This document shows positions 1 to 7,518 of a stretch of DNA of 9,224 nt, in pieces. The notes below the pieces were generated by a model, which ran no database searches, had not been told where the DNA came from, and was given only the letters and a program-made list of their open reading frames with translations. The stretch is taken from NCBI GenBank assembly GCA_947373075.1, contig CANBWF010000046.1, positions 1 through 9,224 on the forward strand. The letters run 5' to 3'. This stretch comes from Actinomycetota bacterium. Lineage in GTDB: Bacteria; Actinomycetota; Actinomycetes; S36-B12; UBA5976. The first letter of the stretch is position 1. Each line of letters opens with the position of its first letter. The position numbers were made by a program, and so were the translations under genes.

Positions 1-1452
1 GCTAAAGAAGTTTCTGCTGTTGAAGCAACAACTGCGCACCTTGCTCGAATTGACCAAGTTGATGCTGATGTCCACGCGTTCTTGCATGTTGATCGTGATG
101 GCGCACTCGCTAGTGCAAAAGCTATTGATGAACGTCGGGCAAATGGCGAAACGCTGCCAGTACTTGCTGGTGTGCCACTTGGTCTAAAAGATATCGTCGC
201 CACAAAAGGCGTGCCAACAACCTGCGGTTCAAAAATTCTTGAAGGCTGGAAGCCGCCTTACGATGCAACAGTTACCACTAAGTTGCGCGAAGCGGGAATC
301 ATAATTCTTGGTAAGACCAACATGGATGAATTTGCCATGGGCTCGTCAACCGAACACTCGGCATACGGAACAACTCGCAATCCTTGGGACTTGTCTCGTA
401 TTCCTGGTGGATCTGGTGGCGGTTCATCGGCATGTATCTCAGCATTTGAAGCTCCGCTTGCTATTGGTACTGACACTGGCGGTTCAATTCGTCAGCCAGC
501 AGCAGTTACCGGAACCGTTGGCGTAAAGCCAACTTACGGTGGAGTGAGCAGGTACGGAATTGTTGCACTGGCATCATCTCTTGACCAGGTTGGCCCTTGT
601 GCTCGAACAGTTCTAGATACCGCGCTTTTGCACAGTGTTATAGCAGGGCATGACCCAATGGATTCAACTTCAATTAATTCACCAGTTCCTGATGTAGTTG
701 CCGCAGCAAAACTAGGTGACATCAAGGGCATGACAATTGGTGTGGTTAAGGAAATTAGCGGCGACGGTTTCCAAGCCGGAGTTAAGCAGCGTTTCGATGA
801 AGCAGTTGCAGTACTTGAAGGCTTGGGCGCAAATGTTGTTGAAGTTTCCTGCCCGAACTTCCCGTATGCACTAGCGGCTTACTACTTGATTTTGCCAAGT
901 GAATGTTCAAGTAACCTCGCAAAATTCGATGGCATCCGTTTTGGTCTTCGCACTGGCGACGATGGAAACCATTCAGTTGAACAGGTTATGAGCATGACTC
1001 GCGCTGCTGGCTTTGGCGCTGAAGTTACTCGCCGAATTATCCTTGGCACTTACGCGCTTTCAGCAGGTTACTACGATGCGTATTACGGTCAGGCACAAAA
1101 AGTGCGCACGCTAATTGCGCAGGATTTTGCAAAGGCATTTGCTCAGGTTGATGTTCTGATTTCACCAACTGCGCCAACTACTGCATTCAAGATTGGCGAG
1201 AAGTTAGATGATCCACTTGCAATGTACCTAAACGACGTTGCAACAATTCCACTGAACCTAGCTGGATTGCCAGGTATGAGTTTGCCAATCGGTTTGGCAC
1301 CTGAAGATGGTTTGCCAGTTGGTTTGCAGATAATGGCTCCGGCTATGGCCGACGATCGTTTATACAACGTTGGTGCGGCTCTTGAGCGTGCTTTGCTCGC
1401 GCAATGGGGCGCTCCACTTCTAAGTAATGCTCCAGAATTGGCAGGTGCATAA
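1..1452 (+). CDS. gatA: Glu-tRNA(Gln)/Asp-tRNA(Asn) amidotransferase subunit A, 5'-truncated
   Basis: This is the glutaminase subunit of GatCAB, which releases ammonia from glutamine (or asparagine) for transfer to misacylated tRNA in the cytoplasm. The reading frame is open from base 1 to the TAA at 1450-1452, giving 483 visible residues. The family is about 485-505 residues long, so roughly 10-20 N-terminal residues lie outside the window. The TTG at 82 is an internal leucine, not a start: the frame upstream of it reads as normal GatA (AKEVSAVEATTAHLARID, then AFLHVD). The amidase-signature triad is visible in window numbering: Lys63 in GLKD, cis-Ser138 in PGGSGGGSS and nucleophile Ser162 in GTDTGGSIRQP. 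The Lys-Ser-Ser spacings of 75 and 24 match the superfamily as I recall it from FAAH. It overlaps gatB by one base, indicating one operon; gatC is expected just upstream. No internal stop or frameshift was seen. Identification is secure. Confidence 0.96.
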   Translation, partial: AKEVSAVEATTAHLARIDQVDADVHAFLHVDRDGALASAKAIDERRANGETLPVLAGVPLGLKDIVATKGVPTTCGSKILEGWKPPYDATVTTKLREAGIIILGKTNMDEFAMGSSTEHSAYGTTRNPWDLSRIPGGSGGGSSACISAFEAPLAIGTDTGGSIRQPAAVTGTVGVKPTYGGVSRYGIVALASSLDQVGPCARTVLDTALLHSVIAGHDPMDSTSINSPVPDVVAAAKLGDIKGMTIGVVKEISGDGFQAGVKQRFDEAVAVLEGLGANVVEVSCPNFPYALAAYYLILPSECSSNLAKFDGIRFGLRTGDDGNHSVEQVMSMTRAAGFGAEVTRRIILGTYALSAGYYDAYYGQAQKVRTLIAQDFAKAFAQVDVLISPTAPTTAFKIGEKLDDPLAMYLNDVATIPLNLAGLPGMSLPIGLAPEDGLPVGLQIMAPAMADDRLYNVGAALERALLAQWGAPLLSNAPELAGA

Positions 1453-1454
1453 TG
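1441..1454 (+). promoter_or_regulatory. gatA-gatB TAATG overlap with weak ribosome binding site
   Basis: The gatA stop codon (TAA, 1450-1452) shares its last base with the gatB start ATG (1452-1454). A weak AGGTG Shine-Dalgarno-like stretch sits at 1443-1447 inside the gatA coding end. This geometry is typical of translational coupling and fixes the gatB start. Confidence 0.7.
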
Positions 1455-2966
1455 GCTGAAAAAGTGATGCCTTTTGATGAGGCGATTACCAAGTTTGATC
1501 CAGTTATTGGTCTAGAAGTTCACGTAGAACTTGGTACCAAAACCAAAATGTTCTGTGGCTGCAGCACCGAGTTCGGCGCCGCACCAAACACTCACGTATG
1601 CCCGGTTTGTTTAGGATTACCTGGGGCATTGCCAGCACTTAATGAAATTGGTGTTGAGTCAGCTATCCGCATTGGGTTGGCACTTAATTGTCAGATCGCC
1701 ACTTGGTGCCGCTTTGCTCGTAAGAATTATTTCTATCCAGACATGCCAAAGAACTTCCAGACATCACAGTACGACGAGCCAATTTGTTTTGAAGGTTTCC
1801 TTGATGTTGAAGTTGATACCGATGAAGGTCGCAAAACATTCCGTATTGATATCGAGCGCGCGCATATGGAAGAAGACACTGGCAAGAACTCACACATGGG
1901 TGGGGCAACGGGCCGTATTCATGGAGCTGATTACTCGTTAGTTGATTACAACCGTGCTGGTATTCCGCTAATCGAAATTGTTACTAAGCCAATCACTGGT
2001 GCAGGTAAGTACGCGCCCGAAGTTGCTAAAGCATACGTTGCTGCTCTGCGTGACATCTTGCGCAACCTTGGCGTTAGCGATGTGAAGATGGAGCAAGGTT
2101 CACTTCGTTGCGATGTGAACTTGTCTTTACGCGATACTCCAGAATCTGAACTCGGTACACGTTCAGAGACCAAGAATGTGAACTCACTTCGTTCAGTTGA
2201 GCGCGCTGTTCGTTACGAAATTACTCGTCAGGCTGCCCGGTTAACTGATGGCGAGCGAGTGGTGCAAGAAACTCGGCACTGGCATGAAGATACTGGCGTG
2301 ACCACTTCGGGTCGTTCTAAATCAGATGCTGAAGATTACCGTTACTTCCCAGAGCCAGACTTGCTGCCAATTGCGCCAGATCCTGCTTGGGTTGAGAAAC
2401 TTCGTAGCGAATTGCCAGAGAACCCTGCTATTCGTCGCTCGCGCCTTGCAGCCGAGTGGGGTATCAGCGATTTTGATATGCAGTCTTTGGTTAACTCTGA
2501 CGCACTTGATTTGGTTGAGGCAAGTATTGCGGCCGGCGTAGATTCAGCAGCGGCACGTAAGTGGTGGACCGGTGAGTTGGCTCGACTAGCGAATGAAGAA
2601 GAAGTTGAACTTTCTGAGTTAGCTATTACGCATCAGCACTTAGTGGATATTGAACATCTAATTTCAACTGGTGCGCTCAACGATAAGTTGGCCCGTCAGG
2701 CAATTGAAGGCGTACTTGCTGGCGAAGGTTCAATTGCAGAAGTTGTTGCTAAGCGCGGCCTTGCTGTTGTTTCTGATGATGGTCCGCTGCTGGCGGCTAT
2801 CGATGAAGCGCTTGCTGCTGATCCATCAATTGCTGAAAAAATTCAGAGTGGAAAATTGCAGGCAGCTGGAGCAGTAGTTGGCGCGGTTATGAAAGCTACT
2901 CGTGGTCAGGCTGATGCAGCTCGTGTTCGTGAATTGTTGTTTGAGCGATTAGGCGTTAGCGAATAA
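1452..2966 (+). CDS. gatB: Glu-tRNA(Gln)/Asp-tRNA(Asn) amidotransferase subunit B
   Basis: GatB binds the misacylated tRNA, phosphorylates the glutamyl or aspartyl side chain with ATP, and accepts ammonia channelled from GatA. The gene encodes 504 residues, a normal actinobacterial length. An N-terminal cradle/kinase domain (about residues 15-295) begins with PVIGLEVHVEL. It carries a CxC (Cys35, Cys37) and CxxC (Cys50, Cys53) set that is probably a zinc site. Conserved family blocks follow: VDYNRAGIPLIEIV (from residue 164), GSLRCDVNLSLR, TRSETKNVNSLRSVERA and DYRYFPEPD (295-303). The rest is the helical linker and a YqeY-like tail that contacts tRNA, ending with GAVVGAVMKATRGQAD and a final short helix. 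It is translationally coupled to gatA. Its 3' end overlaps the reverse-strand amidase gene by 11 bases, leaving no room for a dedicated terminator between them. Start and identity are secure. Confidence 0.97.
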   Translation: MAEKVMPFDEAITKFDPVIGLEVHVELGTKTKMFCGCSTEFGAAPNTHVCPVCLGLPGALPALNEIGVESAIRIGLALNCQIATWCRFARKNYFYPDMPKNFQTSQYDEPICFEGFLDVEVDTDEGRKTFRIDIERAHMEEDTGKNSHMGGATGRIHGADYSLVDYNRAGIPLIEIVTKPITGAGKYAPEVAKAYVAALRDILRNLGVSDVKMEQGSLRCDVNLSLRDTPESELGTRSETKNVNSLRSVERAVRYEITRQAARLTDGERVVQETRHWHEDTGVTTSGRSKSDAEDYRYFPEPDLLPIAPDPAWVEKLRSELPENPAIRRSRLAAEWGISDFDMQSLVNSDALDLVEASIAAGVDSAAARKWWTGELARLANEEEVELSELAITHQHLVDIEHLISTGALNDKLARQAIEGVLAGEGSIAEVVAKRGLAVVSDDGPLLAAIDEALAADPSIAEKIQSGKLQAAGAVVGAVMKATRGQADAARVRELLFERLGVSE

Positions 2967-4398
2967 AAGTCGGTCGTAAGTCATTTAGACCGAAGACACG
3001 TTCTAGCTGACCCATCGCTCGTACGAGACCTGCTTCATTGCGGGGGCGAGCAACAACGCCCATGCCAACTGGTAAGCCATCGACAAATCCCATAGGCAAA
3101 CTTCCGATTGGCCAACCGGCCAAGGCAGGTGCGCAAGTTATTGGGCTCGCATCCTCATAGCCATCGCCGGCAGTCAGTGAACTGATCCAAGCCGGGCCGT
3201 AACTAGCGCCAATAAGTACATCAAAATCAGCAATTCCAGGTTGCAAGACCTGATTAACTGCCCAGTCAAGAGCGAGATCTCTCGCTGCTCGATATTTTTC
3301 GTCACGACCGTTAGTGGCAAGAGCCTGTTCGAGTAACCCTTGATCAAAGTGTTGAAGTTCCACATCAGCATTATCAATATTGAACTGCACAACATCAGCA
3401 AGTGATTTAACACCTTCGCCAGCGCGATTAGCCAAGTAGTTAGAAAGATCTTCTTTAAGTTCGCTAAGCAAAATAGTAAGTTCCGCGTCGCCAATATGGT
3501 CGGCATACTTTGCTACGTCGACTTGGGTAACTTGGATTCCTGCTTTAGCAAGTTCGGATACCGCGTCAACAAAAACTGCGTTCGTTTTGTCATCGCCGGT
3601 CAGCCATTGGTTAACAACGCCGATTCGAAGCGGTGATTCATCATCGCAAAGATCTACTAAGTTGCGAACACCTGCAAGTACCTCCAACATCAAAGCGATG
3701 TCGGGAACATTTCGAGCCATTGGGCCGGGGGAGTCCATGGAAGTTGAGATTGGTGCAATGCCGTGTTTAGAAACGAGACCGACGGTTGGCTTGATGCCAA
3801 CAACACCATTAAGTGACGATGGACAAACGATTGAGCCGTCTGTTTCAGTGCCTACGGCTAAGGGCGCAAGCCCTGCAGCAATGGCGGCACCTGATCCTGA
3901 TGACGAACCGCCTGCACTGTGGGCATACTTCCACGGATTGGCAGTGAGTCCATTTACGCCAGACCAACCACTAGTTGATGAACCCGAACGAATGTTTGCC
4001 CATTCAGAAAGATTTGTTGCCCCCAGAATGATTGCACCAGCTTCACGTAAGCGTTGCACTAGTGGCGCATCTGCAACAACAGTTCGACCAGCCAGCGCGA
4101 GCGAGCCAGATGTTGCGGGCAAGCCCACTGCTTCAATGTTGTCCTTGATTAGAACTGGCAAACCATGAAGCGGTAAGTCTGTTGGGTTAGCATCAGCCGC
4201 AGCTGCATGTTCAAGGGCGTTTGTGTTGATCGCGAGAACAGATTTGAGACCATCTGTTGAATCATCGAGTTCGTGAATACGAGTAAGTAGGGCTTCAGTT
4301 AACTCAACACTGGAGAGTGCACCAGATTTTATGTCGTTCAGAAGTTCGCTTGCGGTAGCAAATCCGTATTCGGCTGTATCGGTGCTTGGCTCGCTCAT
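2956..4398 (-). CDS. Amidase-signature family hydrolase, peptide-amidase-like
   Basis: A 480-residue enzyme of the amidase signature superfamily, predicted to hydrolyse a carboxamide to acid plus ammonia in the cytoplasm; no signal peptide is visible. The triad is Lys85 (LPVLIKDNIEA), cis-Ser165 (AGGSSSGSG) and nucleophile Ser189 (GTETDGSI). The blocks GTETDGSIVCPSSLNG, VGIKPTVGLVSKHGIAPIS and SMDSPGPMARNV resemble peptide amidase (Pam of Stenotrophomonas) and uncharacterised bacterial relatives more than GatA, which has GTDTGGSIRQP here. Automated pipelines may mislabel such proteins as GatA; a second GatA role is unlikely because no gatC or gatB partner travels with it on this strand. The ATG at 4398 is preceded only by a weak AGGC, so the start is likely but not certain. 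The gene is divergent from ilvD and converges on gatB. The frame is intact. The substrate cannot be read from sequence: amidated peptides, a small amide used as a nitrogen source, or another amide are all possible. Confidence 0.88.
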   Translation of the reverse strand: MSEPSTDTAEYGFATASELLNDIKSGALSSVELTEALLTRIHELDDSTDGLKSVLAINTNALEHAAAADANPTDLPLHGLPVLIKDNIEAVGLPATSGSLALAGRTVVADAPLVQRLREAGAIILGATNLSEWANIRSGSSTSGWSGVNGLTANPWKYAHSAGGSSSGSGAAIAAGLAPLAVGTETDGSIVCPSSLNGVVGIKPTVGLVSKHGIAPISTSMDSPGPMARNVPDIALMLEVLAGVRNLVDLCDDESPLRIGVVNQWLTGDDKTNAVFVDAVSELAKAGIQVTQVDVAKYADHIGDAELTILLSELKEDLSNYLANRAGEGVKSLADVVQFNIDNADVELQHFDQGLLEQALATNGRDEKYRAARDLALDWAVNQVLQPGIADFDVLIGASYGPAWISSLTAGDGYEDASPITCAPALAGWPIGSLPMGFVDGLPVGMGVVARPRNEAGLVRAMGQLERVFGLNDLRPTFIR

Positions 4399-4509
4399 TT
4401 GCCTAGCGTGGCAGATAAAGCAGGCTCTGTCATCTCAAATTCGTTATGAAATTTCTGCTTGTCACACTAGTAACATCAACCCCACCGATAAGCGTGTAAA
4501 TTGGTGTTT
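4399..4509. promoter_or_regulatory. Divergent intergenic region between the amidase gene and ilvD
   Basis: These 111 bases separate two divergent start codons, so both genes should be driven from here. A plausible -10 for ilvD is listed separately. On the reverse strand I found no convincing -35/-10 pair for the amidase; the nearest TAnnnT match (TAGTGT, complement of 4464-4469) lacks a recognisable -35. No obvious inverted repeat that would mark an operator was seen. Confidence 0.55.
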
Positions 4510-4510
4510 A
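4497..4510 (+). promoter_or_regulatory. Putative ilvD -10 element for a leaderless transcript
   Basis: TAAATT at 4497-4502 fits the TAnnnT core of a sigma-70-type -10 box. It ends seven bases before the ATG at 4510, so initiation is predicted at about 4508-4510, on or next to the start codon. No Shine-Dalgarno sequence precedes the ATG, as expected for leaderless mRNAs, which are common in Actinobacteria. No clear -35 is present (CATCAA at the matching distance). This is inferred from spacing only. Confidence 0.45.
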
Positions 4511-6198
4511 TGAGTGAAATGAAACCAAGAAGTTGGGAAGTAACTGACGGACTTGAGCGAACTGCTGCTCGAGGTATGTTGCGCGCTGTTGGTATGGGCG
4601 ACGAAGACTGGGTTAAACCACAAATCGGTATTGCTTCTTCTTGGAATGACATCACTCCGTGCAATATGCCACTGGATCGTTTGGCGAAAGCTGCCCGTGA
4701 AGGCGTTTTTGAAGCTGGCGGTTACCCACTCCAGTTCGGCACTATCTCTGTTTCAGACGGAATTTCAATGGGTCATGAAGGAATGCACTTCTCGCTGGTT
4801 AGCCGCGAAATTATCGCTGATTCAGTTGAAGCTGTTATGCAAGCTGAACGCCTTGATGGCATGGTCACTTTCGCTGGTTGCGACAAGTCTCTGCCAGGTA
4901 TGTTGATGGCCGCTGCCCGTATTGATGTCGCAAATGTTTTTGTTTATGCCGGTTCAATTTTGCCAGGCAATGTCACTTTGAGTGATGGTAGCAACCGCGA
5001 TGTAACAATCATCGACGCTTTCGAAGCTGTTGGCGCATGTGCCCGTGGCTTAATGAGCGAAGATGATGTTGATCGAATTGAACGCGCAATTTGTCCAGGC
5101 GAAGGCGCATGTGGCGGAATGTACACCGCAAACACTATGGCTTCAGCGGCTGAAGCGATGGGTATGTCACTTCCAGGTTCGGCTTCGCCGCCTTCGGTAG
5201 ATCGTCGTCGTGATGGTTTCGCAAATGCTTCTGGTCAAGCTGTGATTGAACTTATCCGTCAGGGCATCACAACTCGCGACATCATCACACGTGAATCACT
5301 TGAAAACGCCATCGCAATTGTTATGGCTTTCGGTGGCTCAACCAACGCAGTTTTACATTTACTTGCAATTGCACATGAAGCCGAAGTTGATTTGGATCTT
5401 GATGACTTCAAGCGCATCAGTGCCAAAGTTCCGTTACTTGCAGATGTAAAACCATTCGGTCGTTATGTAATGAGCGATGTCGACACTGTTGGCGGCGTTC
5501 CAGTAATTATGAAGGCGCTTCTTGATGCTGGACTAATCAATGGCGACTGCATGACAGTTACTGGCAAAACGGTTGCCGAGAATTTAGAGAAACTTGATTC
5601 ACCGGATCCTGATGGCGCGATCTTGCATGCAATCAGCGAACCACTTGGTGGTGTTGGTGGTATTCGCATTCTGAAAGGCTCACTTGCTCCTGAAGGTGCG
5701 GTGTGTAAAGCAGCTGGAATTCCAGTCGATGTTTTTGAAGGCCCAGCCAAAGTGTTCGAACGCGAACGTGCTGCGATGGATGCACTAGAAAATGGCGGTA
5801 TCAAAGCCGGCGATGTTGTCATCATTCGCTACGAAGGGCCACAAGGTGGTCCAGGTATGCGTGAGATGTTGATGATTACGGCGGCTATTAAAGGTGCAGG
5901 TCTAGGCAAAGATGTTTTGTTGATTACCGATGGCCGATTCAGCGGTGGTACAACCGGTTTATGTGTCGGTCACGTGGCTCCTGAAGCTTTGGCTGGCGGA
6001 CCAATTGGTTTAGTTAAGAATGGCGACATAATTCGCATTGACATTCCAAATCAAACACTTGATTTGCAGGTTGATGCCGCTGAGCTAGAGGCGCGCAAAG
6101 CGCTCTGGCAGCCAGTGCCACACAAATACCGTCGCGGAGTTTTGGCCAAGTACTCAAAGCTTGTTGGTTCAGCATCTAAAGGCGCAGTTTGCGATTAG
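4510..6198 (+). CDS. ilvD: Dihydroxy-acid dehydratase
   Basis: IlvD dehydrates 2,3-dihydroxy-isovalerate and 2,3-dihydroxy-3-methylvalerate to the 2-keto acids leading to valine/leucine and isoleucine. It is a cytoplasmic Fe-S, Mg-dependent IlvD/Edd-family enzyme. The 562 residues match the shorter actinobacterial type. Three candidate cluster cysteines are present: Cys51 (ITPCN), Cys124 (GCDKS) and Cys201 (GEGACGGMYTANTM). Lys126 sits two residues after Cys124, where related dehydratases carry a carbamylated Mg-binding lysine. Ser478 in TDGRFSGG matches the catalytic serine position. I chose ATG 4510 because the protein then begins MSEMKPRSWEVTDGLE, as in family members, and because the upstream -10 fits leaderless initiation. 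TTG 4501 in the same frame would add only three residues; ATG 4519 would remove three. The stop codon overlaps the start of the MFS gene. Cluster type ([2Fe-2S] or [4Fe-4S]) cannot be told by eye. Confidence 0.97.
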   Translation: MSEMKPRSWEVTDGLERTAARGMLRAVGMGDEDWVKPQIGIASSWNDITPCNMPLDRLAKAAREGVFEAGGYPLQFGTISVSDGISMGHEGMHFSLVSREIIADSVEAVMQAERLDGMVTFAGCDKSLPGMLMAAARIDVANVFVYAGSILPGNVTLSDGSNRDVTIIDAFEAVGACARGLMSEDDVDRIERAICPGEGACGGMYTANTMASAAEAMGMSLPGSASPPSVDRRRDGFANASGQAVIELIRQGITTRDIITRESLENAIAIVMAFGGSTNAVLHLLAIAHEAEVDLDLDDFKRISAKVPLLADVKPFGRYVMSDVDTVGGVPVIMKALLDAGLINGDCMTVTGKTVAENLEKLDSPDPDGAILHAISEPLGGVGGIRILKGSLAPEGAVCKAAGIPVDVFEGPAKVFERERAAMDALENGGIKAGDVVIIRYEGPQGGPGMREMLMITAAIKGAGLGKDVLLITDGRFSGGTTGLCVGHVAPEALAGGPIGLVKNGDIIRIDIPNQTLDLQVDAAELEARKALWQPVPHKYRRGVLAKYSKLVGSASKGAVCD

Positions 6199-7376
6199 TG
6201 CCAAATTCAGTTCGTAGTTTGGAACTCGAGCCTGCTTGGCGAGCGGTTAATTTAGCTTTCTTTCTTAATGGTCTGATGTGGGCGCCATTAGTAGTTCGAT
6301 TACCTGAATTTCGCGATCGATTAGAAATTTCGAATGGTGAACTTGGATCTCTCTTATTATTTGGCGCTCTGGGAGTTTTGGCCGCGCTGCGCTTCGTCTC
6401 TAGTTGGAGTCTGCGCTTTGGGACCCGTCGAGTTGTGGCAATCTCTGGCGCAGCTATTTCACTTTCATTAGTAGGAATTTCAAACTCAACTAATAGTTAT
6501 CAATTTGCTGGGATGCTATTTGTTTTAGGATTCATCGCGGCAACCCACGATGTAGCTATGAATGATCAAGGTGGGAGACTCGAACATTTAACTAAATCAT
6601 CTTTGATGAATAGTTTCCATGGAATGTTTAGTGTTGGTTCTCTTTTGGGCGGTGCTTATGGAGCCCTTTGCATCAAATTTCAGATTTCCATCCAATTGCA
6701 GGAAGTGCCCGTGGTCATTTTTGCAATTGGTATCGCGCCACTAATGCTTAAGTGGCTATTGACTGAAGATAATCAACCTAAACAAGAATCTGAACGACCG
6801 AAATCAAGAGGAGTTATTCGAGCGTTTGTGATTTTGGGCCTGATTGGTCTTGCTGGGGCGATAACTGAAGGAGCAGCATCCGACTGGGGAGCCATAACCA
6901 TGCGCGATAACTTCCAAGTTTCTGGTGTGCAGGCGACGCTTCCTTTTCTGTGCTTTCAAGCATTTATGGTGATCGGCAGATTCACCGGTGATTCGATCAC
7001 AGACAGATTTAGTCGCTTAACTGTATTGCAGCTCGGGGGATTGATTTCTGGCGCTGGCCTGCTTATCGGACTTACAGTGAATCAACCTTGGTCAATCGTC
7101 GCGGGTTGGACAATATTGGGTGCTGGCATTTCGGTGATCATTCCGTCTATGTATAGCGCTGCAGCCGAAACAGCACGACACGATTATTCGCAGGCAATTA
7201 CTCCCAGCCAAGCTGTTGCAGTCGTAGGCGGAATTTCATACATTGGATTCCTCATCGGACCCCCAACTATCGGCTGGCTGGCAACAGAGTACGGCTTATC
7301 GAAAGCACTTTATTTGTTGGTGGTTTGCTGCTTTTCAATGTTCTTACTTACTCTGCTGCCTGTATTTAAAAAATAA
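6198..7376 (+). CDS. MFS transporter, YbjJ-like, substrate unknown
   Basis: A 392-residue integral inner-membrane protein with about 12 hydrophobic segments, roughly at residues 16-35, 49-70, 79-96, 101-122, 136-158, 170-188, 206-226, 245-264, 274-294, 298-322, 335-362 and 370-390. A charged cytoplasmic loop (about 189-205, rich in Glu, Lys and Arg) joins the two six-helix halves. Family-like motifs are RLPEFRDRL after helix 1, RFGTRR after helix 2 (a degenerate MFS motif A), DVAMN (118-122), SFHGMFSVGSLLG, EGAASDW (224-230) and GRFTGDSITDRF. These recall the poorly characterised YbjJ-type MFS branch. GTG 6198 is preferred because it overlaps the ilvD stop by one base (TAGTG); TTG 6189 is an alternative and there is no strong Shine-Dalgarno. 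The position between ilvD and ilvB suggests co-expression with branched-chain amino acid synthesis, but whether it exports or imports a related metabolite is a guess. It looks slightly more AT-rich than its neighbours, with more TTA leucines. Confidence 0.88.
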   Translation: MPNSVRSLELEPAWRAVNLAFFLNGLMWAPLVVRLPEFRDRLEISNGELGSLLLFGALGVLAALRFVSSWSLRFGTRRVVAISGAAISLSLVGISNSTNSYQFAGMLFVLGFIAATHDVAMNDQGGRLEHLTKSSLMNSFHGMFSVGSLLGGAYGALCIKFQISIQLQEVPVVIFAIGIAPLMLKWLLTEDNQPKQESERPKSRGVIRAFVILGLIGLAGAITEGAASDWGAITMRDNFQVSGVQATLPFLCFQAFMVIGRFTGDSITDRFSRLTVLQLGGLISGAGLLIGLTVNQPWSIVAGWTILGAGISVIIPSMYSAAAETARHDYSQAITPSQAVAVVGGISYIGFLIGPPTIGWLATEYGLSKALYLLVVCCFSMFLLTLLPVFKK

Positions 7377-7379
7377 TTA

Positions 7380-7409
7380 TTGGCAGATTCAGCAGTAATC
7401 GCATAAACT
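7380..7409 (+). promoter_or_regulatory. Putative ilvB promoter
   Basis: TTGGCA (7380-7385) matches the -35 consensus at five of six bases. After an 18-base spacer comes TAAACT (7404-7409), which keeps the TAnnnT core of a -10. Initiation would be near 7416. It begins four bases after the MFS stop codon, implying that ilvB has its own promoter in addition to any read-through from ilvD. No experimental support; eye-matched consensus only. Confidence 0.5.
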
Positions 7410-7430
7410 CATAACACGATCAACACCGCA

Positions 7431-7454
7431 ATGGTGGGGATAGTACGCAGGTAG
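7431..7454 (+). CDS. Candidate leader peptide upstream of ilvB
   Basis: ATG 7431 opens a seven-codon frame reading Met-Val-Gly-Ile-Val-Arg-Arg, ending in TAG (7452-7454). It begins about 15 bases after the predicted transcription start and 130 bases before the ilvB ATG. Three of six residues after Met are branched-chain, and the isoleucine codon is ATA, a codon the neighbouring genes use sparingly. The ilv operon of Corynebacterium glutamicum is known to have a leader peptide rich in such codons, which is why this is listed. There is no Shine-Dalgarno before the ATG, and such a short frame with three branched-chain codons can arise by chance, so confidence is low. Confidence 0.3.
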   Translation: MVGIVRR

Positions 7455-7518
7455 CAAGCCAAGAGCGAACTACAGGCAGGTTTCTGTTACAAGTCGGCAC
7501 AGGTCGGCGCAGAGATTC

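Noticed and set aside
82..84. TTG at 82 as the gatA start
   Set aside because: The frame continues to the window edge and the residues before it are typical GatA sequence; this codon is the Leu of AFLHVD.
3587..4168. A 193-codon open frame on the + strand inside the amidase gene
   Set aside because: It is fully antisense to a well-supported enzyme with catalytic motifs, has a Ser/Pro/Ala-rich shadow composition and no family resemblance.
4501..4503. TTG at 4501 as the ilvD start
   Set aside because: It lies within the putative -10 box, would add only three residues and has no Shine-Dalgarno; ATG 4510 fits family N-termini better.
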